Below are positions 41,734 through 50,992 of a DNA stretch of 64,000 nucleotides, in pieces. Position 1 is the first letter of the stretch, and each line of letters opens with the position of its first letter. This DNA comes from VAZQ01 sp963756715 (GTDB lineage Bacteria > Pseudomonadota > Alphaproteobacteria > Rhizobiales > Xanthobacteraceae), in contig CAVWOV010000035.1 of the NCBI GenBank assembly GCA_963756715.1, positions 62,001 to 126,000 on the forward strand, in the 5' to 3' direction. The notes under the pieces were generated by a model. It was given only the letters and a program-made list of their open reading frames with translations, was not told where the DNA came from and did not search any database. The position numbers and the translations under genes were made by a program.

Positions 41734-43739
41734 TTATCGAAACCAGGCAAACAGCAGGCCTTCAGGAAACGGCACATGCAAGAGGTATACAAACAGGCCG
41801 TAAAATGAAGCCCAGGCGAAAATCGTGAGGGCAAGCGTAATTGGCCATCGCTCTTTCGCCACTTGAGGTAGAGAAAAGTCATAACCGCTACGGCTATGGA
41901 AAATCCAAGCAACCAGATGGCGACAAAGTAACCCAGTATCCAGGCGCAGATTTTAACGATGTCGCGCGTGGCCTCGTGGTCGCGCGCTTTGACCCAGCCA
42001 CGACGGAGCATTTTGACCACGCCCGCAATATCCAGATCCAACTGAAGGAACGCGAGCGGCAAGCCCAGGAAGCCGACGACCCAGGGGAAAAGACCCGGGC
42101 GGAATTGCCAGTCCCATGCGTGCCACAGCGCCCACGCGAACAGCGCGACCACAAACAGACTGAAGGCCGGCATCGAGATCGAGACCGGGACGGCGTCCCT
42201 GGTTTGGAGTGCCGCGACCTCGGCCAATTCTTTGTACCGGGGCTTGTTCCGCTTTTCCCGCCATCTCTGAAACACCGGGTAGAACGTCCCCAGCACAATC
42301 AAAGCAAACAGGCCTATGACGCTGGGGAAGCCGAGCCATTCCAGCCCGTAATTGTCGATGGACAGAAAGAGGTTCTGTTCCGCCAGCTTTCCCAAGACCA
42401 AGCCCAGGATCAACGGAGGACGGGGCCAGTCGGTCTGCACCATGACCCATCCCAGCGCGCCAAAGGCGAGCATCGTGATGACGTCGCCCAGCGCGTTGTT
42501 TTCCGCAAAGGCGCCGATGTAACTCAGAATCAGAATGAACGGAATTACCAGGGTGCTTCGCACCTGGGTGATTTTGGCGATTTGTCCCAGAAAGAGAAAA
42601 CAGACCGCCGTCGTGATGATGTTGGAAACGACAATGATCCACACGAAGGAAAAGGTCAGCGAGAGATGGCCGCCTTTGGAGGCCGGGGACAGCATCTCCG
42701 GTCCCGGAACCAGACCTTGGATGAGAAATGCGCCCAACAGGATCGCCGTGCTGACGCTGCCGGGAACCCCAAAGGCGACGGTAGGGACCATCGCGCCGCC
42801 CAGGGTCGAATGGTTCGCTGCGGCCGGGCCTAAAACTCCCTCGACCGCGCCTTTGCCAAAGCGCTCTTTGTCGGGGGAGCTTTGTACGGCATGGGCATAG
42901 GAGACCCACTGGGATACGGCGCCGCCCATGCCGGGAATGATCCCGATATAAGTGCCGAGAGCACTGCAGCGAAGAACCAAGGCCCAATGGCGGAAGGTAT
43001 CCTTGACCCCTTGGAGGACGCCGCCGATTTTCCCCACATCCGACTTGGCAATGCTGGTCCCTGCCGTCGCCATGTCGATGATCTCCGGGATGGCGAACAG
43101 GCCGAGCGTCGCAGGTACCAATCGAATTCCGTCCCAGAGATAGAGCGATCCGAAGGTATATCTTTCGGTACCCGAAATGGGATCGAGCCCGACCAAAGAA
43201 AACAACAGCCCGAGGCACGCCGCGACGAGCCCTTTCACGGCAGATCCGCCGGTCAGCGAAGCCAGGAACGCGATGCCGAGCATGGCGAACATGAAGTACT
43301 GCGGCGAACCCACGGATAAGACCAAGGGCCTCACCGCTGGAATGCAGATCGCCAGACACAGCGCGCCAAATATCGCCCCCACAAACGAACTCATCAACGC
43401 AGCTCCGAGGGCGCGCCCGGCCTCCCCTTTCTTTGCCATGGGATGGCCGTCAACAAGCATGGAGGCGGTGATGGGTTCTCCCGGCACGCCGAAGAGGATC
43501 GACGTGATGTCACCCGTGGTGGCGGTAACAGCCGTCATTCCGAGGAGAAATGAAAAAGCCTCCACCGGGGTCATTGGATAAATAAAAGGAAGCATCAGGG
43601 CCAGGGTGACCGGCCCGCCAATGCCCGGCAGGATTCCCACCATGAAGCCGATGGCGATCCCCAACAACTGGAGAACGAAGGCCTTCCAGGTAAAGAGCTG
43701 GATCAGGCCTTGGAGACAGGCATCGAGGATGTCGACCAT
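41734..43739 (-). CDS. Fused TctA-TctB membrane protein of a tripartite tricarboxylate transporter, one frameshift
   Basis: About 668 aa. Residues 1-500 are TctA (GILPGIGGPVTLALMLPFIY, LFGVPGEPITASMLVDGHPM, GIIPGMGGAVSQWVSYAHA), normally a separate 12-TM protein. Residues from about 520 are TctB-like with four hydrophobic segments (FSLFVVALFAWALWHAWDW, WILGYFVAIWLLGFSIAVAV). One missing base near 41858 (after FLYLKWRK) sends the written frame into a long false tail over the neighbouring gene. The restored frame ends ...YLLHVPFPEGLLFAWFR with TAA at 41734. It imports carboxylates with an ion gradient, using TctC at 43974. Codon use is less GC-rich than in most neighbours. Confidence 0.85.
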
Positions 43740-43796
43740 CGCAGAATTCCAGCGAGGCGCGCGGCAGCCGCCACGCCCCCGCAGAAGATGGACTGC

Positions 43797-43875
43797 GCTA
43801 GTGGTCCAATTCTAACATTCGCACCCCGTTTCGTTGGGTTCGTATTGCGAATGTTAGAATCAAAGGACCACTAGC
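43797..43875. repeat. Long hairpin repeat, ctagtgg family, copy 1
   Basis: Left arm gctagtggtccaattctaac (from 43797) and right arm ending in ggaccactagc (to 43875) are complementary over about 27 bp with small bulges. The loop is about 22 nt. It lies in the gap between tctC and tctAB. Confidence 0.75.
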
Positions 43876-43887
43876 AAGTATAAGTTG

Positions 43888-43965
43888 CTAGTGGAGTTTT
43901 GGATTTGACATTCGCTTTACAGACTCGCGGCAAGGTGGGGTAGCGAATGTCAAATCCACTCCACT
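43888..43965. repeat. Long hairpin repeat, ctagtgg family, copy 2
   Basis: ctagtggagttttggatttg (from 43888) pairs with caaatccactccact (to 43965), with inner arms gacattcgct and agcgaatgtc. It sits 12 bp after copy 1. Its central segment is the reverse complement of that of copy 4 (50928-50992). Confidence 0.75.
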
Positions 43966-43973
43966 GGTCGCCG

Positions 43974-45017
43974 CTACATTTTCTTCTCACCGCCGGGTAT
44001 CAGGAGCTTTGCCAATTTGGACTTGAATGCCGGATCGAGCTCGTAAAGGCCGGCCATCAGTTTTGCGATCGTCGGGCCATCGACCGGATCGATGTCCACC
44101 TTGGATTTTTTTGCGTCCTGCAGAAGCTCGGGATCGCGCAGCGTTTCCATGAACGCCTTTTGCAAAAGCTGGAGACGATCTTGAGGAAGGCCGGGCGGCG
44201 TGGTGAAAGGTCGCGCACCCTGAGAATAGGGGCCATTGGCAATGCTAAGAAGCTTCCGCGCCTCATCGGTCTTGGCATACTGGATTGCCCGAGGCACATT
44301 CTTGAGTTGCGGATTGGACTTCTCAGTCGTCTGCAGGACGATGTGTACCTCACCCGACTGCAGCCCCTTCGCCCATGTCGGCTTGATCGATTCCCAAGCC
44401 CAGCAGCCGCCATCGATCTCTCCGGACTCAGCCGCCAGCCGGATCTTGGCGGTGCCTTTGTATCCCTCGACAAGTTTCATCGGCAGTTCCAGCGCCGCCT
44501 GCACGAGCCGTGGCACGTCGTCTGTGGTGGAGCCCGGACCCGTGCCTCCAATCTTGATCGGCCTCTTGGACTTGAACCAGTCGTCCATCGTGTTGATGCC
44601 GCTGGCTTTGGTCAAAGCGCAGACACCCGAGTCAGGCGTGGGAACTCCGAGCCAGCCAAACTTTCTGCCGTCAAACTTGGCCGCTTTGTTCCCCAGCACC
44701 TGTTGGAGCACCAGGGGCCCGATCCAGTTGCCGATCACTGTCCCGTCGTGCGGGGCTTGATTGTAGATATAATTGGCGGCGATCAGGCTTCCGGCTCCGG
44801 TTCTGTTTTCCACCACCACCGTGGGGTTGCCGGGGAGATGTTTTGCGAAGTGCCGCGCTATCAGGCGGGTATAGGTGTCGAAACCTCCGCCGGCCGAGAA
44901 GCCGACAACGAAGGTGACAGTCTTGCCCTTGTAAAATTCATCCGCTGGCGCTCGCGATATGACGACGAGAGAAAGCGCAGCGATCGTTGCTGGAAGTAGC
45001 CAGGTTCGTTGTTTCAT
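43974..45017 (-). CDS. Tripartite tricarboxylate transporter binding protein TctC (Bug family)
   Basis: 347 aa. The signal peptide is in MKQRTWLLPATIAALSLVVI with cleavage near RAPADE; the mature start YKGKTVTFVVGFSAGGGFDT and VVVENRTGAGSLIAANYIYN are the signature of Bug/TctC proteins. ATG 45017 has a GGAGGGAG-like site upstream. It captures a carboxylate in the periplasm for the TctAB fusion encoded 235 bp downstream; two hairpin repeats lie between them and may terminate or stabilise the tctC message. Confidence 0.9.
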   Translation of the reverse strand: MKQRTWLLPATIAALSLVVISRAPADEFYKGKTVTFVVGFSAGGGFDTYTRLIARHFAKHLPGNPTVVVENRTGAGSLIAANYIYNQAPHDGTVIGNWIGPLVLQQVLGNKAAKFDGRKFGWLGVPTPDSGVCALTKASGINTMDDWFKSKRPIKIGGTGPGSTTDDVPRLVQAALELPMKLVEGYKGTAKIRLAAESGEIDGGCWAWESIKPTWAKGLQSGEVHIVLQTTEKSNPQLKNVPRAIQYAKTDEARKLLSIANGPYSQGARPFTTPPGLPQDRLQLLQKAFMETLRDPELLQDAKKSKVDIDPVDGPTIAKLMAGLYELDPAFKSKLAKLLIPGGEKKM

Positions 45018-45251
45018 AACTTGCTCCCTCCGCTTTTGTTGAAATGACTCTGGATCATTTTTGTTGATTTGACTGTGGATCATACAGCCGGCCGGGACCA
45101 TCCTGATCTGTCGCGACGATCTGTCGCGACAGATTGGTTTCCGCCAACGCCGACTGGCTCAGCACCAATGAATACCGGGTTTGCCGCGAGCCTTTTGCAT
45201 CGGCGCAAAGCAACAGGATTCAGGAAACGAGCCCGTCAGGCGGAGGAATCT

Positions 45252-45745
45252 ATGAAGATCGTTGTCATCGGCGGCACCGGCCTGATCGGCTCGAAGACCG
45301 TCGCCATTCTGCGCCGGGGCGGCCACGAGGTCGTCGCCGCTTCGCCCAATACCGGCGTCAACACCATCACCGGCGAGGGCCTCAAAGAAGTCATGGCCGG
45401 CACGCAGGTGGTGATCGACCTCGCCAATTCGCCCTCATTTGAAGACAAGGCGGTGCTGGAATTCTTTGAGACCTCCGGTCGCAACCTTCTCACGGCGGAG
45501 GCCGTAGCGGGCGTCCGGTACCATGTCGCCTATCCATCGTCGGAACCGACCGGAGCCCAGACAATGGCTATTTCCGCGCCAAGGTCGCCCAAGAGAAACT
45601 GATCAAGGCCTCCGGCATCCCCTACACCATCATCCGTTCGACCCAGTTCCTGGAATTCCTCCGCGGCATCGTCGCTTCAAGTGCGGACGGAAACATCGTC
45701 AGGATATCGCCCGGCTATTCCAACCCAAGCTGCGGTGCACGTTGA
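45252..45745 (+). pseudogene. NmrA-like NAD(P)-binding protein, frameshifted and 3'-truncated
   Basis: The start is clear: CGGAGGAA then ATG 45252, MKIVVIGGTGLIGSKTVAIL, RRGGHEVVAASPNTGVNTIT. One missing C near 45530 shifts the frame to SIVGTDRSPDNGYFRAKVAQ and GIPYTIIRSTQFLEFLRGIV. After VRISPGY (about 45718) homology to atypical SDRs of the NmrA/SDR_a5 type stops, roughly 80-90 residues short of the usual end, and unrelated sequence follows. The truncation, unlike the frameshift, cannot be explained by a single base error. Confidence 0.7.
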
Positions 45746-45883
45746 CGCAATTTGTTCGAATGCCGCGTCCGGATTCCGAAGTTTGCATCAGAGATGCGCA
45801 ACCACATCTCGCAGTAGTGGCAACCCAGGTACGGTCGGCATCTTCCGCCCGATGTTTGCGTTGGGCGAGACATCGCATTCGCG

Positions 45884-46014
45884 TCATAACAACCGCTGCT
45901 GCATTTGCTCACGGCGTTCCTGGAGCCGCTGCTGCATTTGCTCACGGCGTCCTGGAACTCGTCGCGCCGTACAGCGAGCTGCTCGAAGTTTTGCATCCGG
46001 CAGTAAGCAGACAT
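45884..46014 (-). CDS. Possible tiny protein with two 11-residue coiled-coil repeats
   Basis: On the minus strand from ATG 46014 the frame reads MSAYCRMQNFEQLAVRRDEF. With one restored base near 45950 it continues Q-ERREQMQQRLQ-ERREQMQQRLL and stops at 45884-45886. The DNA basis is a 33-bp tandem direct repeat (units at 45893 and 45926), identical except for the missing base and a terminal difference. The 11-residue (hendecad) period with Glu/Arg/Gln fits an amphipathic helix. I cannot assign a family and it may not be expressed. The rest of 45746-46090 shows no gene. Confidence 0.35.
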
Positions 46015-46090
46015 TGACGGTTTTTGTGGAGTACAAGCCTGAGCAGGGCGGCGGCGTGCGCCGCCGATTCAAATTTTCAGGAGTGAGTGA

Positions 46091-46921
46091 ATGACGCAAG
46101 CACAAGACGTGATGGTGCGCTACGAAACGGACGACAGGGTCAGCATCATCACGCTCGACCGCGCCTCCAAGCTGAACGCGATCAATTCGGCGATGAAGGA
46201 TCAGATCATCGCGGCGTTCGCGCGCGCCGAGAAGGATGCGGCGACATCCGTCGTCGTCCTGCGCGCGGAAGGCCGCAGCTTTTCCGCCGGCTTCGATATC
46301 GGCATGTCGCCGGATCGCGGCAAGTCCGACGGCGCGGCCGATCCCAATACCTGGGATCCGATCCTGCACCGCAGCTTCGATTTCGGCATGGCGCCGTGGT
46401 CGAACACCAAGCCGGTGATCGCTTCGGTCCAGGGCCACGTGCTGGGCGGCGGCTGCGAGTTGACGATGATGTGCGACCTGACGATCGCCGCGGATGACGC
46501 CAAGTTCGGCGAGCCCGAGGTACGATTTTCCCATCTGGGGCCGGTGATGGTGATGCCGTGGATCATCGGCCTCAAGCGGGCGCGCGAGATGCTGCTGTTC
46601 GGCGACCTGATCGACGCCAAAACCGCGCTGGAATTCGGCATGATCAATCGCGTGGTCCCGGCGGCCGACTTGCGCGAGGCCACGATGAAATATGCCAAGC
46701 GGCTGTCGCAGATCTCGCCGGAAGCGTTGCGCTGGGGCAAGCGGGTGATCAACCGGGGTGCCGAGATTGCCGGCTTCCGGGCGGCGATTGAATCCGGGGT
46801 CGACTCGTTCGTGGCGCTCTATGCCACCAAGACCCAGGTGGGCGAGGAGTTCGGCCGCATCGTCCAGGAGAAGAACCTCAAGGCGGCGCTCGATTGGCGG
46901 GCGGCGCAATTCCGCGAATAG
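46091..46921 (+). CDS. Enoyl-CoA hydratase/isomerase family protein
   Basis: 276 aa, intact. The oxyanion-hole segments are VVVLRAEGRSFSAGFDIGMS and GHVLGGGCELTMMCDLTIAA, and the catalytic-Glu region is KFGEPEVRFSHLGPVMVMPW. It begins DVMVRYETDDRVSIITLDR, and CAGGAG lies 9-10 nt before ATG 46091. It acts on acyl-CoA thioesters. It stands alone, although the upstream TTT and acyl-CoA synthetase genes suggest organic-acid catabolism. Confidence 0.9.
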   Translation: MTQAQDVMVRYETDDRVSIITLDRASKLNAINSAMKDQIIAAFARAEKDAATSVVVLRAEGRSFSAGFDIGMSPDRGKSDGAADPNTWDPILHRSFDFGMAPWSNTKPVIASVQGHVLGGGCELTMMCDLTIAADDAKFGEPEVRFSHLGPVMVMPWIIGLKRAREMLLFGDLIDAKTALEFGMINRVVPAADLREATMKYAKRLSQISPEALRWGKRVINRGAEIAGFRAAIESGVDSFVALYATKTQVGEEFGRIVQEKNLKAALDWRAAQFRE

Positions 46922-47048
46922 GGCGGCCTCCCGTCGGCAGCAGCTTGATCGAGCAGGAAGGAACTCGCCCGTAGGCAGATTCCCGAGAACCCGATAACAT
47001 CGGATTCCATTGATTCGTCGCTGGGACTCACAGCCGAGGAGATGGCAG

Positions 47049-47699
47049 GTGGCGGGCTCGATCATCACTGTGGCGACCATGAAGGGCGGCAGCGGCAAGA
47101 GCACCGTTGCGAGCTGCCTGGCGGTGTATTGGCAGCTTTGCGGCCGCCGTCCGACAATCATCGACGCCGATCCGCAGCGCTCGATTGCGCGGCTTGCGAC
47201 CCGTGAACGGGCGCTCGGCGGCGTGCCGGTGGTCGAAGACGCGACCGAGTGGGCGTCGGTGACGGCGCATCAACTGGCGGCCAGCGGCGGCCCGGTTATC
47301 ATCGATACCCCGGGGTTTCGCTCCGAGACCACGCTCGCCTGCCTCGAGGCGACCGATTTCGTCCTGGTTCCGGTCAAGCCGTCGCCGTTCGACGTCGACC
47401 GCATGCTGGACACGCTCAATATCCTGATCAATGGCGCGAGCAGCCGGCGGCCGGCGTTCCGCTGCCTGCTGACCCAGACCACCCGCGATTCCGTCATCGC
47501 CAAGCACATTCGCGACGAACTCGCCGAAGCCGGGTTCCCCCTGCTCAAGAGCGAGATGACGAACCGCGTCGTCTACGCGGAGGCCGCGCTCTGGGGCGCG
47601 ACGCCTAGCCTGATCGACAGAATGGGACCTGCTGCTCGCGAGATCGCGGCGATCGCCGAGGAGATCGACGGGCTCATGGGTCTCAGGCAGGCGGCCTGA
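47049..47699 (+). CDS. ParA/MinD-family ATPase
   Basis: About 216 aa. The deviant Walker A is VATMKGGSGKSTVASCLAV, then IIDADPQRSIARLA and Walker B-like VIIDTPGFRSE. GTG 47049 has GAGGAG about 8 nt upstream; a TTG at 47010 is in frame without a good site. No parB, parS-like sequence or plasmid gene is adjacent, so a chromosomal orphan ParA that positions or gates something on a membrane or nucleoid is more likely than a partition system. It ends 2 bp before a DUF697 membrane protein gene, so the two are certainly co-expressed. Confidence 0.88.
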   Translation: MAGSIITVATMKGGSGKSTVASCLAVYWQLCGRRPTIIDADPQRSIARLATRERALGGVPVVEDATEWASVTAHQLAASGGPVIIDTPGFRSETTLACLEATDFVLVPVKPSPFDVDRMLDTLNILINGASSRRPAFRCLLTQTTRDSVIAKHIRDELAEAGFPLLKSEMTNRVVYAEAALWGATPSLIDRMGPAAREIAAIAEEIDGLMGLRQAA

Positions 47700-47701
47700 G
47701 C

Positions 47702-48292
47702 ATGAGCACGAAGAAGCTGCCCAAGGCCATCCGGACCACCGCCGCCGAGATGCGCGATGCAGCGGCCGGAACTGCGGCGTACGAGACGACGCCGCCCGAC
47801 CTGAAGGTGGTGCCGGCGCCCGCCAAGGATGCGCCGACTGCTTCCGGCGCCGGGGAGGCGGTGCTCCATCCGCTCGTGCCGGTCGCGCCCGACGCGGCGC
47901 AGCGGCTGACCTGGGCGCGCGACGTGGTGCAGCGTCACGCCGCCTATTCGGTGGTCGGCGGCATCATTCCGTTGCCGATCGTCAATTTTGCCAGCGTCGC
48001 GACCATCAACGTCCGGATGGTCAAGATGCTGGGCGAACTCTATGGCGTGCCGTTCGAGCGCAACCGCGCGCGGGCCATGGTCATCGGCCTGATGGGTGGC
48101 ATCATGCCGACCGGCGTCGGCGCGCTCACGACCTCGACGCTGCTCAATATTCTTCCGGGCGCCAATCTCATCGGCCTTGCGATGTCCTCGGTCACCGCGG
48201 CGGCCTGCACCCGCGGCATCGGCCGGATCTTCGTCGAGCATTTCGAAAGCGGGGCGACGACGTTTGCGCTCCCCGCGATCAAACCGCGCTGA
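47702..48292 (+). CDS. DUF697-type membrane protein (partner of ParA)
   Basis: 196 aa. The N-terminal 75 residues are polar and Ala/Pro-rich. Then VQRHAAYSVVGGIIPLPIVN, FASVATINVRMVKMLGELYG (the DUF697 core with the conserved I-P-x-P and R/Q-x-x-M), VIGLMGGIMPTGVGALTTST and LLNILPGANLIGLAMSSVTA form hydrophobic hairpins. DUF697 domains occur in membrane proteins often next to GTPases; function unknown. A paralogue lies at 51303 in the same locus, with the same core order (MLRRLSELYDVPF against MLGELYGVPF). Confidence 0.8.
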   Translation: MSTKKLPKAIRTTAAEMRDAAAGTAAYETTPPDLKVVPAPAKDAPTASGAGEAVLHPLVPVAPDAAQRLTWARDVVQRHAAYSVVGGIIPLPIVNFASVATINVRMVKMLGELYGVPFERNRARAMVIGLMGGIMPTGVGALTTSTLLNILPGANLIGLAMSSVTAAACTRGIGRIFVEHFESGATTFALPAIKPR

Positions 48293-48338
48293 CCGTCGAT
48301 CCGCGGGTGATCCGCCGGGTCACCTGCGCAAGTCTGGC

Positions 48339-50180
48339 TCACGGGGTGGCCGGTTGCTCCTTGATCTCCGGCTCCGGCATGACTTCGCGAATCCGGCTGC
48401 GGTCACCTTCCGTATGCAGCGTTAGATGCCGGTTATGGAACACCTTGAGCGTCGAGCGGTGCCCGATCGATATGATGGTCGTGGTTGGCAGCCGCTCGTG
48501 CAGCAGGCGGTAGACGCGGGCTTCGGCGGGTTCGTCCAGCGACGCCGACGCCTCATCGAGAAACAGATAGTCCGGCGCATGCAGGATGGCGCGCGCGATG
48601 CCGAGACGCTGCTGCTCGCCGAGCGACAGAATCCGGTTCCAGTGTGCTTCGTCGGTTAGCCGCTGCGCGAGCGCCGGCAGCCCGACCGCCACCAGCACCT
48701 CGGAGACGCATGCCGATTCGAAGGCGCCCGCCTCCGCCGGATAGCTCACCGCTTCCTCGAGGCTGGCGACCGGGAAGTAGGGCCGTTGCGGCAGGATCAT
48801 GAGCTTGGCGCCGCGCGGCACCACGATGTTGCCGGTGGCGAACGGCCACAGGCCGGCAACCGCGCGGAAGAAGGTGGATTTGCCGCCACCCGACGGCCCC
48901 GTCACCAGGGCGTGCTGGCCGGCCTCGATGACGATGTCATCGCTGGCGACGAGCGGCGCACCGGAGGGCAGCCGGACCGACAACCCTTCGATCGTCAGCC
49001 CGGTCTTGGTTTCGTGGGCGGTGACGTCGACCCGCGGCGACGAGGCGGTGGCAGCGCGCGCGACCGCGATCGAGTGGTCGAAGCCGTCGAGCCGGGCGAT
49101 CACGGCGCGCCATTCGGCGAAATCTTTATAGATCGTGATGAAGAACGACAGTGCACCCTGCACGCTGTTGAAAGCCGAGGAGGTCTGCACCAGGGCGCCA
49201 AGCTGGATCACACCGGAAAAATAGGCCGGGCTGACGACAACGATCGGAAAAACGATCGAAATCTGGGTGTAGCCGGTGGTGAAGAACGTGAGTCCCTTCT
49301 GCCGTGACATGATGAGATGCCAGTTGCGGACGACGTTGCCGAAGCGGCTGTACAGCCGCTTTGATTCGGTCTTTTCGCCGCCCAGCATGGCGATCTGCTC
49401 GGAGTTCTCCAGCACGCGCACCAGATTGAAGCGGAAGTCCGCCTCGTATCGCTGCTGGTTGAAATTGAGCGGAATGAGCCGCCAGCCGATCCAGTGCGTG
49501 ATCGCCGTGCCGGCAACCGCGTAGATCAATGCCGCCCATACCAGATAGCCCGGGATCGTGGTGATCTCGAAGCCAAATATCTGGAATGGTGCGGCGTTCG
49601 ACAGCGTCCACAGGATGACGATGAACGACGCCAGTGTCACCACCGCGCTCAGCATCCCGACGCCGATCGTCAGCGTGCGCTCGATGAACAGCCTGATGTC
49701 TTCAGCGATGCGCTGATCGGGATTGTCGGCGGTGTCGCCGAGCAACTGCATGCGATAATGCGTGGCGTCGTCCAGCCAGTTGTCGAGATACTGCCGGGTC
49801 ATCCAGCGGCGCCAGCGGATCTGCAGCCACTGATTCAGGTACAGCTTGTAGACGTGCAACACCGTCGCGGCGGTCGCAAGGACGCAGTAGTACAAAAGCT
49901 GGTGGACAAAGACATCCCAATCCCTGCCCTGCAGGGCATTGTAGAAACTGTTCTGCCAATACGTGAGCAGGACCGTGACGCCGACGAGGCTGAGTTCGAC
50001 GGCGATCACCGCGGCAAGCAAAACGCGGCCGGGCCAGCGATCCTCCGATCGAAAGTATGGGATGGCGAGCCGCCAGATGGTGGAAAACGACGAGACGATG
50101 CCGGTCACAGGGCTCTCCGACAGGTTTGCTTCGGTATGGGTTGCATATTGCCAATCGTCGCTCGCGTTTCGATCGGACAT
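48339..50180 (-). CDS. SbmA/BacA-like ABC transporter (membrane domain fused to ATPase)
   Basis: 613 aa. About six membrane helices in residues 35-330 (LLAAVIAVELSLVGVTVLLT, YCVLATAATVLHVYKLYLNQ, FEITTIPGYLVWAALIYAVA) have the SbmA/BacA-type fold with the loop RRWMTRQYLDNWLDDATHYR. The nucleotide-binding domain follows: Walker A VTGPSGGGKSTFFRA, signature ILSLGEQQRLGIARAIL, Walker B YLFLDEASASLDEP. Relatives (YddA, BclA, ABCD) move peptides or long-chain acyl compounds. It sits between ParA-DUF697 and mbtH in the NRPS locus, so a role in peptide import, export or resistance is plausible. Confidence 0.88.
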   Translation of the reverse strand: MSDRNASDDWQYATHTEANLSESPVTGIVSSFSTIWRLAIPYFRSEDRWPGRVLLAAVIAVELSLVGVTVLLTYWQNSFYNALQGRDWDVFVHQLLYYCVLATAATVLHVYKLYLNQWLQIRWRRWMTRQYLDNWLDDATHYRMQLLGDTADNPDQRIAEDIRLFIERTLTIGVGMLSAVVTLASFIVILWTLSNAAPFQIFGFEITTIPGYLVWAALIYAVAGTAITHWIGWRLIPLNFNQQRYEADFRFNLVRVLENSEQIAMLGGEKTESKRLYSRFGNVVRNWHLIMSRQKGLTFFTTGYTQISIVFPIVVVSPAYFSGVIQLGALVQTSSAFNSVQGALSFFITIYKDFAEWRAVIARLDGFDHSIAVARAATASSPRVDVTAHETKTGLTIEGLSVRLPSGAPLVASDDIVIEAGQHALVTGPSGGGKSTFFRAVAGLWPFATGNIVVPRGAKLMILPQRPYFPVASLEEAVSYPAEAGAFESACVSEVLVAVGLPALAQRLTDEAHWNRILSLGEQQRLGIARAILHAPDYLFLDEASASLDEPAEARVYRLLHERLPTTTIISIGHRSTLKVFHNRHLTLHTEGDRSRIREVMPEPEIKEQPATP

Positions 50181-50498
50181 TTCGCCAGCCCGGACCGTCC
50201 GGCGCTGACGTGAACAAGGCCACTCGCCTCATGCGATCTATTGCGCCGGCCGACAGTCGTGCGGCCAAGCGAGAGGATGCCGATACCGAGCTTCCGCCGC
50301 CGCGTCACCGGGTGACGAATTCTTCTGCCCCGTGAACGGATTGGCGTTCTCAATTGCAGTATAAACTCCGGTACCCAGTTGCGATGACGCGGCTGTGATT
50401 TTGCTGCCGCGCGACTCGTCTTCAGAAGTCCGCATCATTCTTGCCGCAGAGTCCGACATGCAGATTTCTGAACCAAAGCCACACTAGATCAATAAGTT

Positions 50499-50574
50499 GC
50501 TAGTGTCCTCGATTCCGAAGTTCGAAAACGACCGTGCCGCGGAATGATACGAACTTCGGAATCGGACCACGAGC
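50499..50574. repeat. Long hairpin repeat, ctagtgg family, copy 3
   Basis: gctagtgtcctcgattccga (from 50499) pairs with tcggaatcggaccac (to about 50570), with inner arms agttcg and cgaact. It abuts the mbtH stop and could act as its 3' hairpin. The preceding ataagttgctagtg is shared with copy 2. The rest of the 395-bp gap between mbtH and the SbmA-like gene shows nothing else. Confidence 0.7.
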
Positions 50575-50575
50575 G

Positions 50576-50848
50576 TCAGTGCTTGTTCGTCGAATCCGGC
50601 GTGGCGACTGAATCTTCCGTCTGCCGGTTCATTTCAGCAGCTTCCTGCATGCTTCTGATCAGGCTATTTGGACGCATGTCGGTCCAATTCCGGTTGATGA
50701 ATTCAAGGCAGGCCGCGCGGCTGTCCTCCTTGTGGACGATCGTCCAGCCCTCCGGGACTTCGATGAAGGTCGGCCAAAGGGAATGCTGTCCCTCGTCGTT
50801 GACCAGCACGTGGTAGATGCCATTTTCATCTTCAAACGGATTTGTCAC
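50576..50848 (-). CDS. MbtH-like protein
   Basis: 90 aa. The whole MbtH signature is present: TNPFEDENGIYHVLVNDEGQ, HSLWPTFIEVPEGWTIV and LEFINRNWTDMRPNSLI. MbtH proteins bind NRPS adenylation domains and are often needed for their folding or activity. Start GTG 50848 (VTNPFED) with GGGAG upstream is preferred over a longer ORF from 50902. Its partner is the NRPS at 55971-64000. It is encoded apart from the NRPS, on the far side of the exporter genes. Confidence 0.93.
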   Translation of the reverse strand: MTNPFEDENGIYHVLVNDEGQHSLWPTFIEVPEGWTIVHKEDSRAACLEFINRNWTDMRPNSLIRSMQEAAEMNRQTEDSVATPDSTNKH

Positions 50849-50927
50849 ATCGGTCTCCCTTGACCACGCCAAGCGTGCGGCCGTCGGCTCCGTTAAGGTC
50901 AATCAGTCGGCGACGCTTCCCGTCAAG

Positions 50928-50992
50928 CTAGCGGAGTGGATTTGACATTCGTTACCCACCTCGCCGCGAGTCTGCGCAGCGAATGTCAAGTC
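50928..50992. repeat. Long hairpin repeat, ctagtgg family, copy 4 (inverted copy of copy 2)
   Basis: ctagcggagtggatttgaca (from 50928) pairs with gcgaatgtcaagtc (to 50992). Its centre (ttacccacctcgccgcgagt, about 50952-50971) matches the reverse complement of the centre of copy 2 at 43.9 kb. It lies upstream of mbtH. Confidence 0.7.

Noticed and set aside
47049..47699. Plasmid partition system
   Set aside because: The ParA-type ATPase has no ParB, centromere-like repeats or replication gene nearby; it is paired with a DUF697 gene in a chromosomal context.
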